This document shows positions 1 to 9,036 of a DNA stretch of 64,000 nucleotides, one piece after another. The DNA is taken from NCBI RefSeq assembly GCF_001592435.1, contig NZ_CP014750.1:248001-312000 (forward strand), read 5' to 3'. Position 1 is the stretch's first letter. The number at the start of each line of letters is the position of its first letter. Made by a program: the position numbers and the translations under genes. The notes beneath the pieces were generated by a model, which worked only from the letters and a program-made list of their open reading frames with translations, was not told the DNA's origin and did no database searches. The DNA comes from Thermococcus peptonophilus. GTDB taxonomy: Archaea > Methanobacteriota_B > Thermococci > Thermococcales > Thermococcaceae.

Positions 1-801
1 GTGGAGATCCCTTGCGAACTCAATGAGCTGGGCCGTGCTCTCAAAGCCCTTCTCCTTCTCAAAGAGGAGAACCCTCGTTGTGTTCTCGAAGACCTCAATC
101 ACATCCTCCCTCGTTATCGGCTTCTTGAGTTCAATCATGACGCTGTGGACGTGCATGAGTGTAGTGGGCACGACGAAGGCCATCGTCTCGATGTTTATTG
201 GGATTACCGTCTGGACGTCCGGCCCGTGGTGTGAAGGAACCTCAACCGTGGGCTTTATTGCGTTGATCGGGCCCCTCTTCGAGTCGTTCGGGTCTGCAGC
301 CCTCCTAATCATGACGGCATAGACGTAGTCGATGTACTCTTGAAGGGCTGAGAGTGTTCTCGTTAATCCCGTCGTGTTGCAGGAGACGACGCGAACGTAG
401 TCCTTCCCGAGGGCCTTTTCGTAGTTGGCCTGGGCCACGAATGATACTTGAGCAACTTCTGCCTTCTCCCCGCCCTGGAAAACGGCCTTGATGCCGGCCT
501 TCTCGTAGAGGGCCTTGTTCTTGGCTCCCATTCCACCGGGAGTGGCGTCAACGATGACGTCAACTTCCTCGAGGAGATCGTTGAGCGTTCCAGCGACCTC
601 AAAGCTGGCCTTCTCGAATCTCGGCAGGAATTCCTCACTTGCAGCATAGACCGGAATGCCACTTTCCCTCGCCAGATAAGCCTCGAAATCGGGCTTCGTC
701 TTGGTTACGCCGATGAGCTCCATGTCGTCCTGCTTGGAGACGGCGTAAGCAACCCTCTTCCCTATTGTCCCATAACCGTTTATCCCGACTTTCACCTTCA
801 T
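1..801 (-). CDS. gap: Phosphorylating glyceraldehyde-3-phosphate dehydrogenase, C-terminus cut by window
   Basis: Archaeal-type GAPDH, which interconverts glyceraldehyde 3-phosphate and 1,3-bisphosphoglycerate. In Thermococcales it serves mainly gluconeogenesis, because glycolysis uses GAPOR. The translation opens [14 protein letters not shown], a Rossmann glycine motif, and contains SCNTTG with the catalytic Cys near residue 141. About 267 residues are present; archaeal GAPDH is about 334 aa, so roughly the last 65 lie outside the window. The ATG at 801 follows GGTGG at a normal distance. The family call is very safe; only the missing end is unseen. Confidence 0.96.
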   Translation of the reverse strand, partial: MKVKVGINGYGTIGKRVAYAVSKQDDMELIGVTKTKPDFEAYLARESGIPVYAASEEFLPRFEKASFEVAGTLNDLLEEVDVIVDATPGGMGAKNKALYEKAGIKAVFQGGEKAEVAQVSFVAQANYEKALGKDYVRVVSCNTTGLTRTLSALQEYIDYVYAVMIRRAADPNDSKRGPINAIKPTVEVPSHHGPDVQTVIPINIETMAFVVPTTLMHVHSVMIELKKPITREDVIEVFENTTRVLLFEKEKGFESTAQLIEFARDLH

Positions 802-963
802 CTTTGCCACCCAACAATTTTATGGCTGTAAAATACTTAAGGCTTGTTTTCACCGACGGTGAAAAGTGGTATAATCCGGAACACATTTTTACACAGGCAA
901 AGCAAATAAAGTCAGAAAAATCATTAGGGCATCTTAAGCGTTTTGAACGGTTAAAAAGCCCAA

Positions 964-3561
964 TCAAGTGGCGTTCTTCCCTATTAGAGCCATTATCTTC
1001 CTGTGGAGGGCCTTTATCATCTCTCTCCTGTCCTCCATCAGAACGACATCGCTCGAACCTATCGCCTCGAGGTTGAAGGCGAAGGGACTCGGAAGCTCGT
1101 TCCTCTCAAAGACGACCTTAATCTTTCCCCCCCTCACCCAGCTCAAGAAGAGCTCTGCATTTTCAACGTCCATCTTGTCCTCCATGATCTCCCTGTAAAC
1201 CTCCTTCAGGAGCGGGAAGTCTGGGTAGTGCTCCTTGAGGACTTTGAGGAGCGAAACCGCTATGACCTGCTGTCTGCCGAGCCTCTTCTTCCTCCCCACG
1301 TACCTCCTCAGGATAAGGAAGCCCCTGTTCGCCACATGCCTGAAGCGCCTCTTCAAAAGCTCCGTGTTGTCCAGAGCCCTCTTTAGTATCTCCCTAAGGT
1401 CTTCAAGCTGGAAGAGCTCCTTAACTTCGGCCTCGCTCAGCCTCGCCTCCTTTGGAACCCTCAGGAGGAAGCCGTTGTCGTTGAGGGCTATGCCGACGTT
1501 CACCCCTTTCCACCGGCTTACAGCGTAGGCGAAGGCCCTGCTGAGGGCGTCGTTTGCCCTCCTACCTATCAGTGTATGGAAGAAGTATTCGTAAGTATTC
1601 TCCTTCTCAACTTCCTCCACCAGAACCGTCTCATCGTCGGGGACGGTTGAATACCTTTCCTGCTCGCGGAAGTAGGCTATTATAGCCTTGGCCGCCCTCT
1701 CGTCTATTCCGTACTTTCTCATCAGCCTCCTGATGGCGTCCCTCCTGTTGAGAATACCCTTCACTTCCCTCCTGAAGCGCTGGACGTCGAGGGCAAGGTC
1801 AAAGCTCAGCGGGAGCATCTCCGAGAACCAGGCGGGGATTGTTGGCTTTGCCCCCTCGCGTGGAACGACGTATATCTTGTTGCCCCTACTCTTCACGAAC
1901 TCGTAGGTTCTTCCGGCTAAGACGAAGATATCGCCCGGCATTAGCCTCTCGGCGAACTCCTCCTCAACCGTCCCAATCATCTGCTTGTCCATCGTGTAAA
2001 CCCTAATCTTCGCCTCGTCCGGAATAGTACCGACGTTCATGTAATAGATCGCCCTCGTCATCTTACCCCTTCTTCCGAACTTCCCATCTTCCAGCCAGAT
2101 TTTGGCGTAGACCTTTCTGTCTTCCAGCCCCTCGTAGCCGCCGGAAAGGTATTTTAAGACGCTCATGAAATCCTCGAATGGAAGCTCATGGAAGGGATAG
2201 GCCCTTCTAACCAGACGGTAAGCCTCTTCGACCTCCCAGACCTTGTAGAGGGCCATCCCAACGATGTGCTGGACGAGGACATCCAGCGGGTTCTTCGGGA
2301 TTCTGATCCTGTCGAGCCTTCTGTTCCTCGCGTTGTGCGCTAAAACAGTCACCTCAACGAGGTCGTCCCTGTCAAGGGCGAGGATAACTCCTTTACTGAC
2401 GTCATGAAGCCTGTGGCCCGCTCTACCTATTCTTTGAAGGGCCCTGTTAACGCTCTTTGGCGATCCGATAAGGACAACGAGGTCAATTGTACCAATATCA
2501 ATCCCGAGCTCAAGGCTCGTCGAGGTGACAACCGCCTTCAGCTCTCCCCTCTTCAGCTTTTCCTCGACGTCCAGGCGAACCTCCCTAGAAAGGCTTGAGT
2601 GGTGTGCCTCTATCAATCCTTCAAACTCTGGAAAACGCTTCTTCAGGTTAAAGGCGACCCTTTCGGCACCGCTCCTCGTGTTGGTAAAGATAAGCGTCGT
2701 CCTGTGCTCCCTTATGAGCTCCGCCAGGCGGTTGTAGAGGGCGTCACTGAGCGTTCCAGCATCGGTGTAGATGAGGTCTTCCACAACGCTCTCAACTTTT
2801 ATTTCAGTCTGCTTGGCGAAGGATACATCCACTATGAGGCCCGGTCTTGGGGTTCCATCGTCGTTGAAGCCGAAGACGAACTTGGTAACCTCCTCAAGGG
2901 GGTGAATCGTCGCGCTCAGGCCGATCCTCACGAACTCGTTATCGGCCATCTCCTGGAGCCTTTCAACGCTCAGCGCGAGGTGAGAGCCGCGCTTGTTTTC
3001 AGCGAGCGCGTGAACCTCGTCGATGATGACGTACTTAACAGTCTTCAACCTCTCGCTGAACTTTGGGGCGTTTAAAGCTATGGCAAGGCTTTCGGGGGTT
3101 GTTATTAGGATGTGGGGCGGCTTCTTCACCATCTTGCTCTTCTCGTAGCTCGACGTGTCGCTCGTCCTTATCCCGACCCTTATATCGGGTAGCTCATAGC
3201 CGAGCTCCTTAGCAACTTTCTTTATCTCCGCCAAAGGTCCTTCAAGGTTCCTCTTGATGTCGTTGTTCAGGGCGCGGAGGGGTGAGACGTAGAGGACGTA
3301 GATTTTATCCTCAAGCTTGCCTTCCTCTCCAAGAAGGATAAGCTCGTTTATGGCGGAGAGAAATGCTGATAGGGTCTTCCCAGAACCGGTTGGCGAAGAG
3401 ATGAGCACGTTCTCTCCCCTGTGGATTTCGAGGACTGCGTAGCGCTGGGGCGGAGTGAAAGTGCCGAACTTCTGCTTGAACCACTCCCTAACCGGCTCGC
3501 TCAGGATGGAGTATATCTCCTCGTCACTGTACTCCCTTTCGGCCCACCTTATCCCGCTCAT
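964..3561 (-). CDS. lhr: Lhr-family superfamily 2 DNA/RNA helicase
   Basis: Large helicase-related protein of 865 aa, an ATP-driven 3'-5' translocase associated with nucleic-acid repair or processing in archaea. Walker A SPTGSGKT lies at residues 56-63, DEVH at 181-184, a SAT motif follows, and QRIGRAGHR is the arginine-finger motif VI. The C-terminal half is the Lhr-specific winged-helix/Lhr-core region. The start at 3561 has nearby GAGA-rich upstream sequence. It is transcribed away from the next small gene. Whether it is the aLhr1 or aLhr2 subgroup cannot be told by eye. Confidence 0.93.
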   Translation of the reverse strand: MSGIRWAEREYSDEEIYSILSEPVREWFKQKFGTFTPPQRYAVLEIHRGENVLISSPTGSGKTLSAFLSAINELILLGEEGKLEDKIYVLYVSPLRALNNDIKRNLEGPLAEIKKVAKELGYELPDIRVGIRTSDTSSYEKSKMVKKPPHILITTPESLAIALNAPKFSERLKTVKYVIIDEVHALAENKRGSHLALSVERLQEMADNEFVRIGLSATIHPLEEVTKFVFGFNDDGTPRPGLIVDVSFAKQTEIKVESVVEDLIYTDAGTLSDALYNRLAELIREHRTTLIFTNTRSGAERVAFNLKKRFPEFEGLIEAHHSSLSREVRLDVEEKLKRGELKAVVTSTSLELGIDIGTIDLVVLIGSPKSVNRALQRIGRAGHRLHDVSKGVILALDRDDLVEVTVLAHNARNRRLDRIRIPKNPLDVLVQHIVGMALYKVWEVEEAYRLVRRAYPFHELPFEDFMSVLKYLSGGYEGLEDRKVYAKIWLEDGKFGRRGKMTRAIYYMNVGTIPDEAKIRVYTMDKQMIGTVEEEFAERLMPGDIFVLAGRTYEFVKSRGNKIYVVPREGAKPTIPAWFSEMLPLSFDLALDVQRFRREVKGILNRRDAIRRLMRKYGIDERAAKAIIAYFREQERYSTVPDDETVLVEEVEKENTYEYFFHTLIGRRANDALSRAFAYAVSRWKGVNVGIALNDNGFLLRVPKEARLSEAEVKELFQLEDLREILKRALDNTELLKRRFRHVANRGFLILRRYVGRKKRLGRQQVIAVSLLKVLKEHYPDFPLLKEVYREIMEDKMDVENAELFLSWVRGGKIKVVFERNELPSPFAFNLEAIGSSDVVLMEDRREMIKALHRKIMALIGKNAT

Positions 3562-3651
3562 CGTTCTCCATCTCTGACTTGGATTTTTAAACTATTCGGT
3601 TAGTCTAACAAACTTTTTAAGTGGTATCTCAGAACCGGATATGGTGGGAGG

Positions 3652-3957
3652 ATGGACGTGAGAGAGAAGGTGAAGAAAGTCCTAGCGGAGTTCAACAGGC
3701 TCCACGGGAGCGAGGCAAACGCGAGGATTCTCTCAATTGAAGGAGACGAAGTGATAATAGAGTTTGAGGGCTCCTTCTGCGCCACCTGCGGGCTTTACGA
3801 CTACTTTGATGACATAAAATGGGAGGCCATGGAGTTCGGCCTTGAGCTTGAACCGGTTGAGGTTCTTGAGGCAGTTGAAGATAACTTTGAACACGGCCGC
3901 TACGTCGTGAAGTACAGGCTGGGCAGGAAGCCCGTGCTTAGCTTAGGCAACGATTAA
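3652..3957 (+). CDS. Small acidic protein with CxxC, NifU-C-like pattern
   Basis: Conserved-looking 101-aa soluble protein. Residues 20-60 read as two strands followed by FEGSFCATCG, a CxxC after a beta strand. This recalls the NifU C-terminal scaffold (GxCxGC), but the similarity is weak and the role is inference. A metal or thiol role is plausible. The ATG follows GGTGGGAGG closely. It is divergent from lhr and about 25 bp upstream of the glycosyltransferase, so the two may be co-transcribed. Confidence 0.75.
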   Translation: MDVREKVKKVLAEFNRLHGSEANARILSIEGDEVIIEFEGSFCATCGLYDYFDDIKWEAMEFGLELEPVEVLEAVEDNFEHGRYVVKYRLGRKPVLSLGND

Positions 3958-3981
3958 AAGTTCCCTCCCTAACCACTACAC

Positions 3982-5034
3982 ATGCACCTCCTGCTCCTAA
4001 CCGCGCTGGCAATCATCTTCCTCTGGGACGGCTACTTTTTCATTAATTACATAATCAGTCTTTTCAGGAATTATGTAACTACAGACCGGATTCCTAGAGT
4101 CTCCATAATAATTCCCGCCTACAACGAAGGTGGACGGTGTAAAAGGGCAATAGAGGCTGCCCTCACACAGGAGTATCCTGATTTTGAAGTTATATTCGTG
4201 GACGATGGGAGCGAGGATAACACGTACGATGTGGCTTCATCCATCAAAGACCCGAGGTTTAGGGTTTTTCGAATCGAACACGGTGGGAAGGCGAAGGCCC
4301 TTAACTTTGGACTGTCCAGAGCAACTGGGGAAATAATAGTAACCACCGACGCCGACAGTGTGCTTGAGAGGAACGCCGTTAGGGAGCTTGTCAGAAGGTT
4401 TTACTCGGAAGACGTTCTTGGGGTTGGAGGCCAGGTGAGAATTTTCGGGAACTCTTTTCTTGAGAGAGTGCAGGACGTTGAGCACCTAAGGATAGCGACC
4501 TTCAGGAGGGCAAAGGAGCTTGAAGACCTGAGCGTCGCTCCGGGGCCAATCTCGGCGTTCAGAAAGGATGCTCTTGAGAGAATCGGCGGCTTCGTGGAAG
4601 ACCGGGTTGAGGACTACGCGACGACAAAGGCAATCAAAAACTTTGGAAAGGTCGTCTACGCGCCAAAAGCGCGAGTATGGACGGAGATGCCCAAAGACAT
4701 CAGAACACTCTGGTACCAGAGGAAGAGATGGTTTCTGGGTGATCTCAAGAACATAGGAGGAGGATTCACGAAAGAATGGGGTTTCCTTCTGCTGGGCGAC
4801 TTCATAGCACTCCTCGACGTTGTGGTACCCGTTTTCCTGCCGTTCTTCGGTTACTGGGAAGCATTTGCACTCTGGTGGGGCTTTGAGGCATTTACAATGC
4901 TAATACCCGTTCTCGTTGAGGGGGGAAGACTTCTAACTGCCCTTGTGTTTCCGGTTTATCTATGGTTCTGGGCGGGTTTCTACCTGGTGTTGCACCTCTA
5001 CGGGTACTTCAGATTAATCCTTGGAAAGCTGTAG
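3982..5034 (+). CDS. Membrane-bound processive glycosyltransferase, family GT2
   Basis: Inverting GT2 enzyme of 350 aa that transfers sugar from a nucleotide-sugar to a growing glycan at the cytoplasmic membrane. An N-terminal membrane segment (about residues 3-27) precedes the GT-A domain. Catalytic signatures are DDG 74-76, DAD 123-125, ED 210-211 and QRKRW 246-250, the D,D,D,QxxRW set of hyaluronan/cellulose/poly-GlcNAc synthases. Two to three hydrophobic segments follow at about 265-345. The polymer cannot be predicted; surface polysaccharide is most likely. Confidence 0.88.
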   Translation: MHLLLLTALAIIFLWDGYFFINYIISLFRNYVTTDRIPRVSIIIPAYNEGGRCKRAIEAALTQEYPDFEVIFVDDGSEDNTYDVASSIKDPRFRVFRIEHGGKAKALNFGLSRATGEIIVTTDADSVLERNAVRELVRRFYSEDVLGVGGQVRIFGNSFLERVQDVEHLRIATFRRAKELEDLSVAPGPISAFRKDALERIGGFVEDRVEDYATTKAIKNFGKVVYAPKARVWTEMPKDIRTLWYQRKRWFLGDLKNIGGGFTKEWGFLLLGDFIALLDVVVPVFLPFFGYWEAFALWWGFEAFTMLIPVLVEGGRLLTALVFPVYLWFWAGFYLVLHLYGYFRLILGKL

Positions 5035-5165
5035 CCCACGCCAACAGTGGATTAATCCCGAAGGCACGCTCCAGAACTCCTATCCTCAGAGCTTATCCAA
5101 AAAACTTTTAAACAAATGCACTCTTCTGTGCTACATAAACTATATAGACACAATAGACTATAGGG

Positions 5166-6086
5166 ATGCTTATGATGCTGATAGCGACAGCGGTCTTCAT
5201 GGCTTGGGCGATAGGCGCGAACGACAGCGCAAAGGCAGTTGGAACCGCCGTGGGCTCCGGGATACTGGGCTTCAAGAGGGCAGTACTCTTAATAGGAGTC
5301 TTCGTGTTCATTGGGGCATTTCTCGGTGGTTCGGGGGTCTCCAACACCGTGAGTGGGTTAGCCAGGGGCATGGAACCAGTAACCATTGGACTCGTCTTAT
5401 TCAGCGCTGCCATTACCGTAACATTGGCCAGCCTCTGGGGAAACCCCATATCCACCACTCAGGCAATAATAGGGGCCCTCGTTGGGGCTACCCTCGCGGA
5501 GGGCCTTCCAGTGGACTGGCCCGTTGTTGGAAAGATAGTGCTAACCTGGATCATCTCTCCCGCCCTAGCTGGAGTTCTGGCCGTAGGGACATACATCCCG
5601 TACAAGCACCTCCTCAACAGGATAAAGCACCTCGGACTTCTTGAGCTGACACAGAAGTGGCTCGCCTTTACCGCCTCGGCCTACGCCTCCTTCAACCTCG
5701 GGGCAAACGAGCTCGCCAACGTGATAGGACTGGCAGACGGAGGATCGGGGGTTAAGGGTCTCCTCGCAATTGCCCTTGGAATTGGGGCGCTGACGTTCAG
5801 CTATGAAGTTATGATGACTGTGGGAAGGGACCTGGCCCCACTAGGCCCGACTTCGGGGTTTTCGGCCCAGATGGGCGCGGCCTTGGCCGTTACCCTGGCC
5901 AACCTTTTCGGAATCCCTGTCAGCTCTGGACAGGCTATCGTCGGCGCAATATCTGGTGTGAGCCTGTACAAGGGCGAGAAACTCAACAAAAAGGCCCTGA
6001 AAGGTATTCTGCGCGGCTGGGTTACGGCTCCAACGGCTTCCGGTGTTCTCGCTTTTATCCTCGTTAGCCTGTTCTCTTCCTTTTGA
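5166..6086 (+). CDS. pitA: Inorganic phosphate transporter, PiT family
   Basis: Cation-coupled phosphate permease of 306 aa with about ten hydrophobic segments. The duplicated PiT signature is present: GANDSAKAVG near residue 17 and GANELANVIG near 179, each followed by a later GNPISTTQ or GIPVSSGQ motif. This inverted duplication is diagnostic. The start is 5166 or the ATG six bases on. A DUF47/PhoU-like regulator often sits next to archaeal PiT genes but is not seen here. Confidence 0.92.
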   Translation: MLMMLIATAVFMAWAIGANDSAKAVGTAVGSGILGFKRAVLLIGVFVFIGAFLGGSGVSNTVSGLARGMEPVTIGLVLFSAAITVTLASLWGNPISTTQAIIGALVGATLAEGLPVDWPVVGKIVLTWIISPALAGVLAVGTYIPYKHLLNRIKHLGLLELTQKWLAFTASAYASFNLGANELANVIGLADGGSGVKGLLAIALGIGALTFSYEVMMTVGRDLAPLGPTSGFSAQMGAALAVTLANLFGIPVSSGQAIVGAISGVSLYKGEKLNKKALKGILRGWVTAPTASGVLAFILVSLFSSF

Positions 6087-6128
6087 ACCTTTTTAAAGGC
6101 CCGCTTCAACTTAAGAGAGGTGAGAAAA

Positions 6129-7871
6129 ATGATCGGTTTCAGGTTTGAAGTCAAGGCGCGCGACGCCTCTGGTAGGATCGGGAAGCTAACCGTAAACGGG
6201 AAGACCATAGAGACTCCCGCGATAATGCCTGTCATCAACCCGAAACAGCTGATCGTGACACCGAAGGAGCTCATAGAGATGGGCTTTGGGATGATAATCA
6301 CGAACTCCTATATAATATACAAGACTCCAGAGCTTAGGGAGAAGGCGCTTGAAGTTGGGATACACAAACTCCTCGACTACGATGGGATAATTGAGGTTGA
6401 CTCGGGCTCATTTCAGCTCATGCGCTACGGCGGGGTTGAGGTAACCAACAGGGAGATAGTGGAGTTCCAACACAGGATAGGAGTTGATATAGGGACTTTC
6501 CTTGACATTCCCACTCCACCGGACGCGCCGAGGGAGAAAGCGGAAGAAGATCTGAGGATAACACTGGAGAGAGCGAAGGAAGCCGAGGAGATCAAGGAGA
6601 TAGCTATGAACGCCGCGGTGCAGGGATCAACCTACCCAGACCTCAGGACGCACGCCGCGAGAGAACTCAGCAAGATGAACTTCGAGATACACCCGATTGG
6701 TGCCGTAGTCCCGCTGATGGAGAGCTACCGCTACAAAGACCTGGTGGACGTTGTCATAGCGTCGAAGCAGGGCCTCAGACCGGACAGGCCGGTTCACCTC
6801 TTCGGTGCCGGCCATCCGATGATTTTTGCTTTGGCCGTTGCGATGGGGATAGACCTCTTCGATTCGGCTAGCTATGCCCTCTACGCCAAGGACGACCGCT
6901 ACATGACGCCCGAGGGGACAAAGAGGCTGGAAGAGCTCGAGTACTTCCCGTGCTCCTGTCCCGTGTGTTCCCGCTACACGCCACAGGAGCTCCGCGAGAT
7001 GCCGAAGGAAGAGAGGACGAGGCTTCTGGCCATTCACAACCTCTGGGTCATAAGGGAGGAACTCAACAGGGTTAAGCAAGCTATAAAGGAGGGCGAGCTG
7101 TGGCGCCTCGTGGATGAGAGGGCCCGCTCTCACCCCAAACTCTACGCGGCTTACAAGAGGCTGCTCGAGTACAGAGAGTACCTTGAGAAGAACGAGCCGG
7201 TAACAAAAGCCAGCGCCTTCTTCAAGGTCAGCGAAGAAGCAATGAGGTGGCCAATCGTTGAGCGCGCCAGGGAGAGAGCGGAGCGCGTTAGGGCAAAGTT
7301 TCCCGAAACCATCAGCCACCCGATCTTCGGTGAGGTTCCAAGGTATCTCTCGCTCAGCTACCCGTTCGCCCAGAGTGAGGGCGAGGGGGACTTCACCGTT
7401 GAGAAGCCCGAGAAGGGCGAGGCCAGGAAGTACGTTATGGCGGTTGCCGAGTACCAGTTCGGCGAGGGAGCTGGCGAGGCTTTCAAGGACGCCTTTGTCG
7501 AGCTCTCAAGGAAGACTGGGATGCCAAGGCAGGTAAAGGCCCAGGGCAAGCACCTCGCTACCTTCAGAGCGGAGGACGGTCTGCTGACGCTTGGCATTGA
7601 AGGTGCGAAGAGACTCCATGAAGTCCTTCCGTTCCCGAGGATGCGTGTTGTAGTTGATGAAGATGCAGAACCGTTCGCAAGGAGGGGGAGGAACGTCTTC
7701 GCGAAGTTCGTGGTTGATGCAGACCCGAACATAAGGCCCTATGACGAGGTCCTCGTGGTTAACGGGAACGATGAACTTCTCGCAACGGGACAGACTCTCC
7801 TCAACGGCGAGGAGCTGAAAATATTCCAGCAGGGACTGGCCGTAAAGGTGAGGAGGGGAGTGGAAAAGTAG
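6129..7871 (+). CDS. tgtA: tRNA-guanine(15) transglycosylase (archaeosine TGT)
   Basis: Exchanges guanine at tRNA position 15 for preQ0, the first base-modifying step to archaeosine. The 580-aa length fits the archaeal enzyme. The TIM-barrel domain holds VDSGSFQ and the nucleophile Asp in FDSASYALYAKD; the zinc site CSCPVC follows with a downstream His; a PUA domain occupies the last 75 or so residues. The ATG at 6129 is chosen because GAGGTG, six bases before it, is the ribosome binding site; the GTG at 6120 lies within that site. It ends 38 bp before tRNA-Val. Confidence 0.97.
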   Translation: MIGFRFEVKARDASGRIGKLTVNGKTIETPAIMPVINPKQLIVTPKELIEMGFGMIITNSYIIYKTPELREKALEVGIHKLLDYDGIIEVDSGSFQLMRYGGVEVTNREIVEFQHRIGVDIGTFLDIPTPPDAPREKAEEDLRITLERAKEAEEIKEIAMNAAVQGSTYPDLRTHAARELSKMNFEIHPIGAVVPLMESYRYKDLVDVVIASKQGLRPDRPVHLFGAGHPMIFALAVAMGIDLFDSASYALYAKDDRYMTPEGTKRLEELEYFPCSCPVCSRYTPQELREMPKEERTRLLAIHNLWVIREELNRVKQAIKEGELWRLVDERARSHPKLYAAYKRLLEYREYLEKNEPVTKASAFFKVSEEAMRWPIVERARERAERVRAKFPETISHPIFGEVPRYLSLSYPFAQSEGEGDFTVEKPEKGEARKYVMAVAEYQFGEGAGEAFKDAFVELSRKTGMPRQVKAQGKHLATFRAEDGLLTLGIEGAKRLHEVLPFPRMRVVVDEDAEPFARRGRNVFAKFVVDADPNIRPYDEVLVVNGNDELLATGQTLLNGEELKIFQQGLAVKVRRGVEK

Positions 7872-7877
7872 AAAAAA

Positions 7878-7885
7878 TTATAAAC
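7878..7885 (+). promoter_or_regulatory. TATA box of tRNA-Val
   Basis: TTATAAAC lies 25-32 bases before the mature 5' end of the tRNA, the expected archaeal TATA spacing. It is placed in the short gap after tgtA. Confidence 0.7.
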
Positions 7886-7909
7886 CCTCTCCGTTTTCCT
7901 ATTCCGGGC

Positions 7910-7986
7910 GGGCCCGTGGTCTAGACGGTTATGACGCCACCCTTACAAGGTGGAGGTCCGGGGTTCGAATCCCCGCGGGCCCACCA
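7910..7986 (+). tRNA. tRNA-Val(UAC), CCA encoded
   Basis: Complete cloverleaf. Acceptor GGGCCCG pairs with CGGGCCC; D stem GTC/GAC; anticodon stem CCACC/GGTGG with loop CTTACAA, giving anticodon TAC; T arm CGGGG-TTCGAAT-CCCCG; discriminator A and a genomic CCA. Its 3' half from 7942 is the left attachment site of the integrated element, and the intact 5' half shows this is the original gene. Confidence 0.97.
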
Positions 7987-8301
7987 CAACCGCTCAAAAT
8001 CTTGCATGGAACCCTTTCTAAAGACTAACCCCTCTAAACTCTGTACTCCTTCTCCCAATTCCCCTATACGACCCTTTAAACCGTTTGAATCATTAGTTGG
8101 TTGTACAACTTTTCTGTTTGGTTGTACAACCCCAGGGTTCTCATCTCCATCCACGTATAAAACGAGGGCCCGCCTCCCATCAACTTCCCTTAACTCAATC
8201 TCAACTTCTTTTCCAATTAACCATCCAAATTCTCTCGGCAACCGTAATAAGGGATATATAAACCCATCCTTACTTTTACTCTGACTAATCCGCCGTTTCA
8301 T
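7921..8301 (-). pseudogene. Int(N): N-terminal part of split integrase
   Basis: N-terminal fragment of the element's integrase, interrupted by integration. The first 50 residues have a pattern like an AbrB/MazE strand-swapped DNA-binding domain (KDGFIYPLLRLPREFG then KEVEIEL); this is inference. The coding frame enters the tRNA as WWARGDSNPGPPPCK and then reads into host tRNA sequence to a stop at 7921. The ATG at 8301 is favoured, with GGGGGTG nine bases upstream; a GTG at 8313 is possible. Residues 1-120 belong to the reconstituted protein. Confidence 0.8.
7942..7988. repeat. attL, 47-bp direct repeat (tRNA 3' half)
   Basis: Identical to 10629-10675. It starts in the anticodon loop at CTTACAA and runs through the encoded CCA plus two bases. 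Identity stops at 7941 and 7989 against the right copy. Confidence 0.95.
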
Positions 8302-8313
8302 ATCCGTCCACAC

Positions 8314-8720
8314 CCCCGCTTAATGTCTCCCATGATTTTCTTCTAATCCCCCAAATTTTCTTCATCTTTGGGCGTCCTCATTCCCATCTCCTTTACGTAT
8401 CTACGTATTCCCCATACAAAAAAGTGTCGTATATTAATTGGCCCGACTATGATTTACCGTAACAACCTAATCTTCACACGTCCCGTCCATAGCATCCCCT
8501 ATAATGTCACTCTAGGTTTCCTGAGTATCCCCGGCCCATCCACTAACAAATCTGCAATAAGCCCCCCGTGATTCTGAACTTAAACACCGATCTGGCCATC
8601 TGTATAAACTTTTCAGAACCAGCGTCTTACCTCACATAATACCCCCAAATCCTTTTCATTTAACCCTATTATTATAAAATTGCTTCATTCCATCCTTTCT
8701 CCTCCCACCTCACAAAATAA
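8314..8720. other. Non-coding part of the element upstream of int
   Basis: About 400 bp without a convincing gene on either strand. On the minus strand AATTAATATAC around 8428-8440 could be the int TATA box, and ATTTTATAATAA near 8670-8685 is another A/T-rich promoter candidate. Very short frames (12-18 codons) are present but unsupported. Confidence 0.5.
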
Positions 8721-8819
8721 TGCTCGCACTACCCTATGATTTTTAGGCATTCAGTGCTCGCACATACCCTGATTTTTAACCGAAATTGCTCGCACTTGGA
8801 ACCCACTATCTACTCGTAC
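8721..8819. repeat. Iteron-like tandem repeats, about 33 bp
   Basis: TGCTCGCAC occurs at 8721, 8755 and 8787, and a degenerate copy TACTCGTAC at 8811. The first two copies are followed by similar blocks (ACCCT then GATTTTTA), so the units are 34 and 32 bp long. Short direct repeats at regular spacing in a small element's non-coding DNA resemble iterons of a replication origin or a regulator's binding array. Function is not shown. Confidence 0.75.
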
Positions 8820-8874
8820 CCTCTGAAATAACCCTCTCATTTCACAGCCCATGTCTCTCATTATAACCGGGCCT

Positions 8875-9036
8875 TCACTCAACCAAACCCGAAACGAACT
8901 CATAAATTGACTTGAACAACACGTAAATAATCAAGAACACCGCCAACATGAAAAGGAACGCCATGAATCCCTCCCGACTGAAAATAAAATACGCGCCAAT
9001 AACTACAAACAAAAGCCCGGCCTTATCAAGCCTCAT
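8875..9036 (-). CDS. Small membrane protein of the integrated element
   Basis: 53-aa protein, MRLDKAGLLFVVIGAYFIF at the start, with two hydrophobic stretches (about residues 7-19 and 25-41) separated by SREG and a short polar end. GGGGTGAG sits about seven bases before the ATG. It is the only gene other than int recognised in the element and follows int in the same direction on the circle. No family is recognised. A role in replication control or the envelope is conceivable, but nothing in the sequence decides this. Confidence 0.6.
   Translation of the reverse strand: MRLDKAGLLFVVIGAYFIFSREGFMAFLFMLAVFLIIYVLFKSIYEFVSGLVE

Noticed and set aside
7942-7988. Protein motif WWARGDSNPGPPPCK, which looks like a conserved domain
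   Set aside because: It is the antisense translation of the tRNA 3' half inside the integrase gene. Its conservation comes from the tRNA, not from protein function.
8721-8819. CRISPR array
   Set aside because: The conserved word is 9 bp with about 23-25 bp between, the between-segments resemble each other rather than being unique, and there are no cas genes in the window.
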